A DNA stretch of 64,000 nucleotides from Thermobifida alba (lineage in GTDB: Bacteria > Actinomycetota > Actinomycetes > Streptosporangiales > Streptosporangiaceae). Every line of letters starts with the position of its first letter. Within the stretch, counting starts at the first letter, position 1. This document shows positions 55,333-63,370 of the stretch, piece by piece. The stretch spans positions 372,001 to 436,000 of the forward strand of contig NZ_CP051627.1 of the NCBI RefSeq assembly GCF_023208015.1, written 5' to 3'. The position numbers were made by a program, and so were the translations under genes. Under the pieces are notes generated by a model. It was not told the origin of the DNA and did no database searches. It saw only the letters and a list, made by a program, of their open reading frames with translations.

Positions 55333-56280
55333 ATGCGGTTGACGATCGGCGTGGACATCGGCGGCACCAAGGTGGCCGCCGGCGTTGTCGATGTTGACGG
55401 CCGGATCCTGGAGAAGGTCAAGCACCCCACCCCCGTCGACGGCGACGCCCTCGCCGACGTGGTCTGCGACACCGTCGAGGAACTCGCGGCGCACCATCCC
55501 AGGGACGTCATCGACGGGGTCGGGGTGGGCATAGCGGGCTTCGTGGACGAGAACCGCTCCACCGTGGTCTTCGCGCCCAACCTGGACCTGCGCGGCGAGC
55601 CGCTGCGCGACCGCATCCGGCGCAGGATCGACCTGCCGGTCGTCGTCGAGAACGACGCCAACGCGGCGGCCTGGGGCGAGGCCCGGTTCGGTGCGGGACG
55701 CGGCGTCGACCACGTGGTCTGCGTGACCCTGGGCACCGGCATCGGCGGCGGCATCATCCTCAACGGGCAGCTGTTCCGGGGCCGCTACGGGGTCGGCGCG
55801 GAGATCGGCCACTACCGCGTCGTCGCCGACGGCCGCCTCTGCGGCTGCGGCAACCGGGGCTGCTGGGAGAAGTACGCCAGCGGGCGCGCCCTGGTGGCCG
55901 AGGCGCGCACCGCGGCCCGCGACGCACCCGAACGCGCCGAGCGCCTCCTCAAACTCGCCGACGGCGACCCCGAGCGCATCGAGGGGCACCACATCACCCA
56001 GGCGGCCCTGGAGGGCGACGCCGCCGCGCTGGAGTGCTTCGCCGTCATCGGCGACTGGGTGGGGCAGGGCCTGGCCGACCTCGCCGCGATCCTCGACCCG
56101 GAGCGGTTCGTCATCGGCGGCGGCGTCTGCGAGGCCGGGGAGATCCTGCTCGGACCGATCCGCGACTCCTTCGCCCGCAACGTCACCGGCGGCGGGGTGC
56201 GGACCCTCGCCGACATCCGCATCGCCGAACTCGGCTCGGCCGCGGGCATCGTCGGGGCGGCGGACCTGGCCCGCCGCTGA
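55333..56280 (+). CDS. glcK: ROK-family glucokinase
   Basis: 315 aa ATP-dependent (possibly also polyphosphate-using) glucose kinase. It has the phosphate loop GVDIGGTKVAAG, ENDANAAAWGE with the catalytic Asp, LGTGIGGG, EIGH and the ROK zinc motif CGCGNRGCWEKYASG. In streptomycetes this enzyme mediates carbon catabolite repression. AAAGGGAG precedes the ATG. It is followed after 44 bp by an endonuclease/phosphatase-like gene. Confidence 0.96.
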   Translation: MRLTIGVDIGGTKVAAGVVDVDGRILEKVKHPTPVDGDALADVVCDTVEELAAHHPRDVIDGVGVGIAGFVDENRSTVVFAPNLDLRGEPLRDRIRRRIDLPVVVENDANAAAWGEARFGAGRGVDHVVCVTLGTGIGGGIILNGQLFRGRYGVGAEIGHYRVVADGRLCGCGNRGCWEKYASGRALVAEARTAARDAPERAERLLKLADGDPERIEGHHITQAALEGDAAALECFAVIGDWVGQGLADLAAILDPERFVIGGGVCEAGEILLGPIRDSFARNVTGGGVRTLADIRIAELGSAAGIVGAADLARR

Positions 56281-56324
56281 GCCGAACGACGGGACAGGCG
56301 GGGCGGACGGGGTAGTCGCCGGGT

Positions 56325-57071
56325 GTGACCACCGTGCTGCGCGTGCTGTCGTACAACGTCCGGTCGCTGCGCGACGACCCCGCGGCCGTCGCGCGGGTCA
56401 TCCGGTCCTGCCGTCCCGACGTGGTCTGCCTCCAGGAAGCCCCGCGGCTGCTGCTGTGGCGGACCGGCCGGCGGCGGCTGGCCCGCCGCTGCGGCCTGCG
56501 GATCGCGGGGGGCCGCCGCCCCGGAGGACTGGAGATCCTCACCGCCCCCGGCGTCGTCGTGGAGCGCCGCAGCCACCGCCTGCTGCGCCGCCATCCCCGA
56601 CTGCACCGGCGCGCGCTGTCGACGGTACTGGTGCGGCTGGGGGAGCGGCGCGTCGCCGTGGCCGTCAGCCACCTGGACCTGTGCGCGCGGGCGCGCCTGG
56701 AGCACGCCGAGCAGATCCTGGCGTTCCTCGGCGCGGAGACCGCGCCGGGGGTACTGGCCGTGGACGTCAACGAGGAGCCCGGCGGCGCCGCCTGGCAGCT
56801 GCTGGCGGAGCACCTGGTGGACGCGGGGGCGCTCGGCCCGGCCGGCGGTGGGCCGACCTTCCCGGCGCGGCGCCCGCGCAGCCGCATCGACACGGTCTTC
56901 GTCGACGGGAGACTGCCCGTCGTGACGGGGGGTGTTCCCGCCCAGCCCTCCCGAGAGGACCTGGCGGCGGCCAGCGACCACCTGCCGGTGCTGGTCGAGA
57001 TCGCCCTGGAGCGGGACGGGGAGCCGCGGACCCCGCCCGTCGAGCGGGCGGTGACGGAGGCCGGCGGCTAG
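56325..57071 (+). CDS. Endonuclease/exonuclease/phosphatase (EEP) family protein
   Basis: 248 aa metal-dependent phosphodiesterase fold. EEP motifs: LSYNVRSLRDD, VCLQEAPR (metal Glu), VAVSHLDL, LAVDVNEEPGG, SRIDTVFVD and ASDHLPV. Substrate could be nucleic acid, phosphoinositide or phospholipid; sequence does not say. No signal peptide, so cytosolic. GTG start at 56325. Its stop codon interlocks with that of the next, convergent gene in a single CTAG. Confidence 0.85.
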   Translation: MTTVLRVLSYNVRSLRDDPAAVARVIRSCRPDVVCLQEAPRLLLWRTGRRRLARRCGLRIAGGRRPGGLEILTAPGVVVERRSHRLLRRHPRLHRRALSTVLVRLGERRVAVAVSHLDLCARARLEHAEQILAFLGAETAPGVLAVDVNEEPGGAAWQLLAEHLVDAGALGPAGGGPTFPARRPRSRIDTVFVDGRLPVVTGGVPAQPSREDLAAASDHLPVLVEIALERDGEPRTPPVERAVTEAGG

Positions 57072-57817
57072 ACGACCGCGCCGTCGTCGGGGCCGGAGGG
57101 GCGGTCGCCCATGCGGATCAGCAGCACCACGAAGCCGGTCACGAAGGCGCACAGGGCCACCAGCACCAGCCAGCCGGGCACGGGCAGCCCCAGCAGGGTG
57201 GTGGCCAGGAGCAGCGCCGGGCCCCCGAGCAGTCCGCCCCAGGCGAGCCTGCCGACCAGGTCGCCGCGCGGCAGCGGCGGCGGGGGAGGGGGAACGTAGC
57301 GCTCGCCGTCCTCCTCGCCGACGTCGTGGGGGTCCTCGGCGGGGGAGCGGACCGGCCGGGAGGTCAGCACCGGTCCGTCGGAGCCGTCCGGCTCGTCCGG
57401 TTCGTCGTCCTCCGGCGCCTCGGAGAGGTTCTCGGCGTCGGGCCAGTCCCGTTCGGGGGTGTCGGAGTCGTAGAACCGCGCCACCAGGTCGGCCCAGACC
57501 TCGTCCGGGTTCTCCGGCTCGGGCCGTGCGGGCGCGGGGTCCGGCGAGACCAGTCGGTCGGCCAGCTCCGGAAGCTCCGCGCGCAGCACCGCCTCGGCGG
57601 CCGCGCGCTCCTTGGCGTCCACGTACAGGTGGTCGGTGGGCGCCTCGTCGTCGGTGTCGTCCCCCGGGGGCGGGGCCGCGGCGCCCACCGTGACCGCGTA
57701 GGCGGCGATGCCCGCCCGCCCCAGCGCCTCCAGCATGGTGTCGGCGAGCACGGGGGGAAGCAGGGCCAGGGGAACGTAGGAGTCGGCGAGCAGACCATTG
57801 CCGCGGCGATCAGTCAT
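57068..57817 (-). CDS. Conserved hypothetical membrane protein with acidic N-terminal domain
   Basis: 249 aa. An N-terminal ~85-residue domain (LADTMLEALGRAGIAAYAV, DHLYVDAKERAAAEAVLRAELPEL) is followed by a strongly acidic stretch, a proline run (YVPPPPPPLPRGD) and two C-terminal transmembrane helices. The tail has RMGDRP and DDGAVV. I know it as a streptomycete-conserved family next to glucokinase, without known function. ATG at 57817 with AAGGGGCAGG upstream. The 3' end overlaps the EEP gene by 4 nt. Confidence 0.78.
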   Translation of the reverse strand: MTDRRGNGLLADSYVPLALLPPVLADTMLEALGRAGIAAYAVTVGAAAPPPGDDTDDEAPTDHLYVDAKERAAAEAVLRAELPELADRLVSPDPAPARPEPENPDEVWADLVARFYDSDTPERDWPDAENLSEAPEDDEPDEPDGSDGPVLTSRPVRSPAEDPHDVGEEDGERYVPPPPPPLPRGDLVGRLAWGGLLGGPALLLATTLLGLPVPGWLVLVALCAFVTGFVVLLIRMGDRPSGPDDGAVV

Positions 57818-58398
57818 GTCCTGCCCCTTCCCCGCTTCTGTCGCGTTCGCGCACGAAGGCGAGACCGCCCTCGGGGACGGCCCGCGCGCCGCCACCGGGG
57901 ACGGCGGCGTGCGGACCGCAGCCGAGCCGGCGGACGGCGACTGTGGCGTGAACCGCTCCTCTTGTGAGGATACGCAGACCCGTCGGGCCGGCGGCACGGT
58001 CCTCGCGGCCGCGGCGGTGGTCGGGGCCCGTGCCGTGCGCCGGAAGCGGGGGGAGGGCGGCCCGTCCGGCGGCGGGCGACCCTGCTCCCGGCCGCGCCGG
58101 CCGCGGACCTGTGGCGGTCCCGTGGCCCGGGACGGCGCCGGCGTACCGGAACGGTTCGGCTTCCGCGAGCAACGGCATTTCGGACCTTTCCAGGCTGTGG
58201 TGTGGCCAGCGGGGAACGCTGGGATTACGAAACTAGCCGAGCGCCGCGGCACCCGGTAGCCCTCCGGCGTCGCGTGGCGCGGCATCGGCTTTGGCGGTGC
58301 CCCGCACGAGATGGGAAGATGACCACGATTGTCAGTGGCAGCGGGAGAACGAACATGGCCGTGCCGGACGGGCACTCCCGCACAGGCAGAGGTGAACC
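57818..58398. other. Gene-free divergent spacer
   Basis: This 581-bp stretch lies between the minus-strand membrane protein gene and the plus-strand acyltransferase gene. It must hold promoters for both. Open frames on both strands lack ribosome-binding sites and look random. I identify no other element. Confidence 0.5.
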
Positions 58399-59235
58399 GT
58401 GTTCTACTGGGTGCTCAAGGCGACTCTCGGACCGGTGCTCGCGGTGCTGTGGCAGCCGCGTGCCTACGGGGTGGAGAACGTCCCCCGCCACGGTCCCGCC
58501 ATCATGGTGGGCAACCACCTGTCCTTCTCGGACCACTTCTTCGGCCCCCTGCCGCTGCCCCGCAAGATCACCTTCCTGGCGAAGGCCGAGTACTTCACCG
58601 GCAAGGGGGTCAAGGGCTTCCTCACCCGGCTCTTCTTCACCGGGGTGGGGCAGATTCCCATCGACCGCTCCGGCGGCAAAGCCAGCGAGGCGGCGCTGCG
58701 CACCGGACTGCGGGTGCTGGAGCAGGGCAAACTGCTAGGCATCTACCCCGAGGGCACCCGCTCCCCCGACGGCAGGCTCTACCGGGGGCGCACCGGCGTG
58801 GCCCGGATGGCCCTGCAGGCCAGGGTCCCGGTGATCCCGATGGCGATGATCAACGCCGACAAGATCATGCCGCCCGGCCAGGTCATCCCCAGGCTCGGCA
58901 TCCGCCCCATCGTGAAGTTCGGCAAGCCCCTGGACTTCTCCCGCTACTACGGCCTGGAGAAGGACCCCCGGGTGCTGCGCGCGGTCACCGACGAGATCAT
59001 GTACGCCCTCATGGAGCTGTCCGGCCAGGAGTACGTGGACCGCTACGCCCAGTCGGTCAAGGCCGAACTGGAGGCCGCGGCCAAGCAGGAGAAGAAGGAG
59101 GAGCAGCAGTCCCGCAGGGAGCGGCGCCGCGCGGAGCGCGAGGCCAGGCGGCTGCGGCGCGCCCGGGAGAAGGCGGAGCGCAGGCGGGCCGGGAAGAAGA
59201 AGGAAAAGGAAGAGGGGAAGCCGGAGCGGCAGTGA
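58399..59235 (+). CDS. PlsC-like 1-acylglycerol-3-phosphate acyltransferase
   Basis: 278 aa. The acyltransferase block H(X)4D is NHLSFSD, with the later motifs FTGVGQIPIDR, YPEGTRSPDG and VPVIPMAM. The last ~50 residues are a highly charged Lys/Arg/Glu helix (from AAAKQEKKEEQQSRRERRR to KKKEKEEGK), likely binding membrane or nucleic acid, an addition to the core enzyme. GTG start with AGAGGTG upstream. It probably transfers acyl groups in phosphatidate synthesis. Confidence 0.92.
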   Translation: MFYWVLKATLGPVLAVLWQPRAYGVENVPRHGPAIMVGNHLSFSDHFFGPLPLPRKITFLAKAEYFTGKGVKGFLTRLFFTGVGQIPIDRSGGKASEAALRTGLRVLEQGKLLGIYPEGTRSPDGRLYRGRTGVARMALQARVPVIPMAMINADKIMPPGQVIPRLGIRPIVKFGKPLDFSRYYGLEKDPRVLRAVTDEIMYALMELSGQEYVDRYAQSVKAELEAAAKQEKKEEQQSRRERRRAEREARRLRRAREKAERRRAGKKKEKEEGKPERQ

Positions 59236-59346
59236 TCCCGCTCACCGTGGCTCGCGGAGACCGCGCTCACCTGGTCGTTTGGGGGCCCTCCTGCGGGTAG
59301 TGGCCCGCGCGGGAGTGAACACGGGGAAAACGGGCCGACGCGCGAG

Positions 59347-59375
59347 TTGGCCTCGACTCGCACGGACGCTATGGT
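59347..59375 (+). promoter_or_regulatory. Predicted pfkA promoter
   Basis: TTGGCC (59347-59352), 17-bp spacer, TATGGT (59370-59375). The -10 forms the left end of the palindrome at 59370-59385. Confidence 0.6.
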
Positions 59376-59385
59376 CTAGACCATA
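59370..59385. promoter_or_regulatory. DasR-like palindromic operator at pfkA
   Basis: TATGGTCTAGACCATA is a perfect 16-bp palindrome. Its core TGGTCTAGACCA matches the DasR responsive element of streptomycetes (GntR/HutC family, responsive to aminosugar phosphates). It covers the predicted -10 and start region 135 bp before pfkA, so binding should repress. The factor itself is not in the window. Confidence 0.7.
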
Positions 59386-59519
59386 CGATGGTTGCTGCGT
59401 GAGAACGCGGTCCTGCCGTGTGCGTTCCGCACCCGCGGGGCGAGGCCCCGGCCGGGAGCGGCCGTTTTCGTGACTCCCGTGGCACACGGGATTCCAGACG
59501 ATCCAAGGAGTACACGCAA

Positions 59520-60545
59520 ATGCGAGTCGGGGTTCTGACCGGGGGCGGCGACTGCCCGGGCCTGAACGCGGTCATCCGTGCGGTGGTCCGTAAGGGCATC
59601 AAGGACTACGGATACGAGTTCGTCGGGTTCCGTGACGGCTGGCGGGGGCCCCTGGAGGGCGACACCATGCCGCTGGACATCGAGGCGGTCCGTGGCATCC
59701 TGCCGCGCGGCGGCACCATCCTGGGCTCCTCGCGCACCAACCTCATGAAGATCGAGGGCGGTGTCGAGCGGGTCAAGGACAACATGGCCGCGCTCGGCGT
59801 CGACGCGCTCATCGCGATCGGCGGGGAGGACACCCTCGGCGTGGCGCGCCAGCTGCACGACCGGGACGTCAACGTCGTGGGCGTGCCCAAGACCATCGAC
59901 AACGACCTGAACGCCACCGACTACACCTTCGGGTTCGACACCGCGGTCAACATCGCCACCGAGGCCATCGACCGGCTGCACACCACCGCAGAGTCGCACC
60001 ACCGCGCCCTGATCGTCGAGGTCATGGGCCGCCACGCGGGCTGGATCGCCCTGCACGCGGGCATGGCCGCGGGCGCCAACGTCATCCTGATCCCCGAGCG
60101 CCCCTTCGACATCGACGAGGTCGTCGCCTACGTCGAGAGCCGCTTCAAGACCAAGTACGCGCCGATCATCGTGGTCGCCGAGGGGGCCCACCCCAAGGAG
60201 GGCCAGATGGAGCTGGCCAGCGGCGAGCGCGACGCCTTCGGCCACGTGCGGCTGGGCGGCATCGGCCAGCGCCTGGCCGACGAGATCGAGGCGCGCACCG
60301 GCAAGGAGGCCCGCTCGGTGGTCCTGGGCCACGTGCAGCGCGGCGGCACCCCGTCGGCCTTCGACCGGGTGCTGGCCACCCGCCTGGGCGTGCAGGCCAT
60401 CACCGCGGTCAACGACAAGGACTTCGGCAAGATGGTCGCCCTGCGCGGCACCGACATCGTCCGCGTCGACCTGGCCGACGCCACCGACGAGCTCAAGACC
60501 GTCCCGATCGAGCGCTACGAGGAGGCCGAGGTCTTCTTCGGCTAG
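59520..60545 (+). CDS. pfkA: 6-phosphofructokinase, PPi-type residues (group III)
   Basis: 341 aa. It has the group III start MRVGVLTGGGDCPGLNAVIR, the donor-site GGEDTLG with Asp104, and PKTIDNDL with Lys124, then EVMGRHAGWIA and the C-terminal QRGGTPSAFDR. Asp104 and Lys124 are the residues that favour pyrophosphate over ATP; ATP enzymes have Gly at both. The enzyme therefore probably uses PPi and runs reversibly. AAGGAG precedes the ATG at 59520. A 284-bp upstream region carries the palindromic operator. Confidence 0.94.
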   Translation: MRVGVLTGGGDCPGLNAVIRAVVRKGIKDYGYEFVGFRDGWRGPLEGDTMPLDIEAVRGILPRGGTILGSSRTNLMKIEGGVERVKDNMAALGVDALIAIGGEDTLGVARQLHDRDVNVVGVPKTIDNDLNATDYTFGFDTAVNIATEAIDRLHTTAESHHRALIVEVMGRHAGWIALHAGMAAGANVILIPERPFDIDEVVAYVESRFKTKYAPIIVVAEGAHPKEGQMELASGERDAFGHVRLGGIGQRLADEIEARTGKEARSVVLGHVQRGGTPSAFDRVLATRLGVQAITAVNDKDFGKMVALRGTDIVRVDLADATDELKTVPIERYEEAEVFFG

Positions 60546-60561
60546 ACCTCGCACGGCCCTC

Positions 60562-60596
60562 CCGCGGCTCCCGGCGCAGCGCGCCGGGAGCCGCGG
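60562..60596 (+). terminator. pfkA terminator
   Basis: A perfect 16-bp stem, CCGCGGCTCCCGGCGC (60562-60577) with its complement (60581-60596), has an AGC loop; 16 bp beyond the stop. Confidence 0.75.
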
Positions 60597-60716
60597 TCGT
60601 GTCCGGGGCCACGACCGCGGCCGGACAAACCGGTGGCGCTGGTGACCGATACTGGTAGTAGCGGTTCCCCTCGTGGACCGCGCCCCTGTCAGGCCCACAC
60701 CATCGGAGGTACCGTC

Positions 60717-61982
60717 ATGTCCGCCCCGCTCGACTCCGTGACCGTCGACGCGCGTGCGGACGGCGCGGCTGCGACCCCCGCGCAGGAGCTGGGCGAGCTG
60801 TGTGTGCTCATGAAGCTCGGCGAGATCGTGCTCAAGGGCAGCAACCGGCACCTGTTCGAGCGCCGTCTGCACAACAACATCCGCGCCGCCGCCAGGGGAC
60901 TGCCCGAGTTCCGGATCTCCCAACGCAAGGGCGTCGTCATGCTGCGCATGCCCGACGCCTCCGACCTCGACGTGGCCCAGCTGGCCGAGCGCATGCGCAA
61001 CGTGATGGGCGTCGTGTGGGTGCACCTGGTGCGCCGGGTGGCCAAGGACCCCGTCGTCGTCACCGGAGTCGCGGTGCAGGCCATGGCCGACCGCTCCGGC
61101 TCCTTCGCGGTGCGGGCCCGCCGCCGCGACAAGCGCTTCCCGATGACCTCCTCCGAACTGGCCGCGCACGTGGGCGGCGCGATCAAGCAGGCCCACCCGC
61201 ACCTGACCGTCAACCTCTCCAAGCCCGACCACACCGTGCAGATCGAGGTCGACAAGGACGAGGTGTTCGTCTTCACCGAGGGGATGCCCGGCCAGGGCGG
61301 CCTGCCGGTGGGGATGAGCGGGCGCGGCCTGGTGCTGATGTCCGGCGGCATCGACTCCCCGGTGGCGGCCTACCGGATGATGCGCCGCGGCCTCAAGGTC
61401 GACTTCCTGCACTTCTCCGGAATGCCGTTCACCGGCCCGGAGTCCATCTACAAGGCCTACAGCCTGGTCCGCCAGCTCGACCGGTTCCAGGGAGGCTCCC
61501 GGCTGTACGTGGTGCCGTTCGGCAAGGCCCAGCAGCAGCTCCGCAACTCCGGGGCGGAGCGGCTGCAGATCGTCGCCCAGCGCCGCCTCATGCTCAAGAC
61601 CGCCGAGGCCCTCGCCGACCGGCTGCACGCCACGGCCCTGGTCACCGGGGACGCGCTCGGTCAGGTCTCCAGCCAGACCCTGGCCAACATCACCGCCCTG
61701 GACGACGCCGTGGACCTGCCGATCCTGCGTCCGCTGATCGGCATGGACAAGACCGAGATCATGGACCAGGCCCGCGCCATCGGCACGCTCGCCATCTCCG
61801 AGCTGCCCGACGAGGACTGCTGCACCATGCTCACCCCGCGCCAGGTGGAGACCGCGGCCAAGATCGCCGACCTCCGCCAGATCGAGAAGCGCCTGGACGT
61901 CGAGGAGATCGCCGAGCACCTGGCGACCAACGTGCAGCTGCACCGCCCGAGCTACTTCAGCGAGGAGGAGACCGCGGCCTGA
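60717..61982 (+). CDS. thiI: tRNA 4-thiouridine synthase ThiI
   Basis: 421 aa. N-terminal ferredoxin-like and THUMP domains (EIVLKGSNRHLFERRL, DRSGSFAVRARRRDKRF), then the adenylating PP-loop domain with MSGGIDSPVAAY and EDCCTM. No C-terminal rhodanese domain, so the sulfur relay differs from E. coli ThiI. It makes s4U8 in tRNA; a role in thiamine synthesis is doubtful without rhodanese. GGAGGT precedes the ATG at 60717. It is convergent with the DAHP synthase gene across a 20-bp inverted repeat. Confidence 0.95.
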   Translation: MSAPLDSVTVDARADGAAATPAQELGELCVLMKLGEIVLKGSNRHLFERRLHNNIRAAARGLPEFRISQRKGVVMLRMPDASDLDVAQLAERMRNVMGVVWVHLVRRVAKDPVVVTGVAVQAMADRSGSFAVRARRRDKRFPMTSSELAAHVGGAIKQAHPHLTVNLSKPDHTVQIEVDKDEVFVFTEGMPGQGGLPVGMSGRGLVLMSGGIDSPVAAYRMMRRGLKVDFLHFSGMPFTGPESIYKAYSLVRQLDRFQGGSRLYVVPFGKAQQQLRNSGAERLQIVAQRRLMLKTAEALADRLHATALVTGDALGQVSSQTLANITALDDAVDLPILRPLIGMDKTEIMDQARAIGTLAISELPDEDCCTMLTPRQVETAAKIADLRQIEKRLDVEEIAEHLATNVQLHRPSYFSEEETAA

Positions 61983-61983
61983 G

Positions 61984-62024
61984 GCCTCCCCGTCGCCCCG
62001 GCCCGGCCGGGGCGACGGGGAGGC
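61984..62024. terminator. Bidirectional terminator
   Basis: A perfect 20-bp inverted repeat (61984-62003 with 62005-62024) separated by one base overlaps the first base pair region after the thiI stop and ends 6 bp before the DAHP synthase stop. Confidence 0.75.
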
Positions 62025-62029
62025 ACCGT

Positions 62030-63076
62030 TCAGACGCCGAGCGCGGCGGTCTGGGGAACAGCGGTGAGCGTGCGGCCCACCAGCGCGGGAAGCGTGTCCA
62101 CCAGGTGCGCCAACGCGTCCAGGTCGGCCTCGGTCAGCGCCTGCGGCCCGTCGCACAGCGCCGTCTCCGGGGCGGGGTGCACGTCGACGATGATGCCGTC
62201 GGCGCCCACCGCGATCGCCGCGCGCGACAGCGGCAGCACCAGGTCCCGCTTGCCGCCCGAATGCGACGGGTCCACGATCACCGGAAGGTGCGACAGGGAC
62301 TGCGCCACCGGGACCGCGCTGATGTCGAGGGTGTTGCGGGTGGCCTTCTCGAAGGTGCGGATACCGCGCTCGCACAGCACGATGTCCAGGTTGCCGCGCT
62401 GGGCGATGTACTCGGCCGCCATCAGCCACTCCTCGATGGTGGCGCTCATCCCGCGCTTGAGCAGCACCGGCTTGCCCGCCTCCCCCGCGGCCTGCAGCAG
62501 CGCGAAGTTCTGCATGTTGCGGGTGCCGATCTGGAGCATGTCCGCGTAGGAGGCGACCAGCTCCACGTCGGAGGCGTCCACCACCTCGGTCACGACGGGC
62601 AGCCCCGTCTCGTCGCGCACGTCCGACAGGATCTTCAGCCCCGCCTCGCCCAGACCCTGGAACGCGTAGGGGGAGGTGCGCGGCTTGTAGGCGCCGCCGC
62701 GCAGCAGCGAGGCGCCCGCGCGCCTGGCCATCAGCGCCGCCTCCAGGGTCTGCTCGGGGGTCTCCACCGCGCACGGTCCGGCGATCACCGTCATGTGGTC
62801 GCCGCCGATCGGCACGCCCGCCACGCGCACCACCGACCGCTCCGCGGTGTTCTCCCGGCTGACCAGTTTGTAGGGGGCGGAGATGTGCAGCACGTCGGCC
62901 ACCCCCGGCAGGGCGCGCAGGTCCAGGGTCGCGAACCGCTGGACATCGCCCACGAGCCCGATGATGGTTCGGCTCACGCCCCGGGTCACGTAGGCCTCGC
63001 CGCCGGCCGAGGCGACGAGGTCCACGATCGAGGCGATGTTGTCGGAAGAGGCGTCGGGCGCCATCACGATGACCAT
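62030..63076 (-). CDS. aroF: 3-deoxy-7-phosphoheptulonate (DAHP) synthase, type I-beta
   Basis: 348 aa first enzyme of the shikimate pathway. An N-terminal ferredoxin-like (ACT-like) regulatory domain (1-~75; VIVMAPDASSDNIASIVDLV) precedes the barrel, with MTVIAGPCAVET (metal Cys), GGAYKPRTSPYAFQGLG, LLKRGMSATIEEW and VDPSHSGGKRD. AAGGA precedes the ATG. Upstream lies a leader peptide and an attenuator that would tie expression to aromatic amino acid supply. Most streptomycetes rely on the type II enzyme, so this may be the regulated isoenzyme. Confidence 0.95.
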   Translation of the reverse strand: MVIVMAPDASSDNIASIVDLVASAGGEAYVTRGVSRTIIGLVGDVQRFATLDLRALPGVADVLHISAPYKLVSRENTAERSVVRVAGVPIGGDHMTVIAGPCAVETPEQTLEAALMARRAGASLLRGGAYKPRTSPYAFQGLGEAGLKILSDVRDETGLPVVTEVVDASDVELVASYADMLQIGTRNMQNFALLQAAGEAGKPVLLKRGMSATIEEWLMAAEYIAQRGNLDIVLCERGIRTFEKATRNTLDISAVPVAQSLSHLPVIVDPSHSGGKRDLVLPLSRAAIAVGADGIIVDVHPAPETALCDGPQALTEADLDALAHLVDTLPALVGRTLTAVPQTAALGV

Positions 63077-63145
63077 TGAACGCTGTCCTTAACGGGTGCT
63101 GTGGAGAGTGGGTGTCGGGGCAGCGGCGGGACGGGAAAGACAAAA

Positions 63146-63173
63146 AAGCCCCGGACCATGCGGCCCGGGGCTT
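63146..63173 (-). terminator. Attenuator terminator in the DAHP synthase leader
   Basis: On the minus strand AAGCCCCGGGCC (63162-63173) pairs with GGTCCGGGGCTT (63146-63157) over a GCAT loop with one G-U, followed by a run of six T (63142-63147 on this strand as A). It is the only hairpin in the window with a full U tract. It lies 66 bp before the aroF ATG and 15 bp after the leader peptide stop. Confidence 0.85.
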
Positions 63174-63187
63174 CGAAGTCGTCCGTG

Positions 63188-63259
63188 TCAGCGCAGCGCT
63201 CGTCGGGCGACCGATCCCGTGGGCCGGTAGCCATAAAAGCGCCAGAAGTTCCGCTGCAT
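63188..63259 (-). CDS. Aromatic-rich leader peptide of the DAHP synthase gene
   Basis: 23 aa: MQRNFWRFYGYRPTGSVARR plus ALR. Five of residues 5-11 are aromatic (Phe, Trp, Phe, Tyr, Tyr), as expected of a peptide that senses charged tRNAs for all three aromatic amino acids. The ATG has no Shine-Dalgarno and lies 8 bp after a TATAGT -10, so the mRNA probably starts at this AUG (leaderless). A GGCCCACGGG segment just after the aromatic codons (63216-63225) can pair with the left arm of the terminator, acting as antiterminator when ribosomes stall. Confidence 0.8.
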   Translation of the reverse strand: MQRNFWRFYGYRPTGSVARRALR

Positions 63260-63266
63260 GGCAGTG

Positions 63267-63298
63267 ACTATAGCGCACGGGGGAGGCGCCGTTGCCAA
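63267..63298 (-). promoter_or_regulatory. Promoter of the DAHP synthase leader transcript
   Basis: -10 TATAGT (63267-63272) is close to consensus. A -35 candidate TTGGCA (63293-63298) lies at a long 20-bp spacing. Transcription would begin at or within a base of the leader peptide ATG (63259). Confidence 0.6.
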
Positions 63299-63370
63299 CG
63301 AGGCGGAGTCGGGGCGTAACCGGGAACCTGGAAAGATGGCCTTGGATCGAGCATCGGGAGAAGAGAACGA

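Noticed and set aside
57818-58260. Open frames on both strands upstream of the acyltransferase
   Set aside because: No start signals, no recognisable domains and compositions typical of GC-rich noise.
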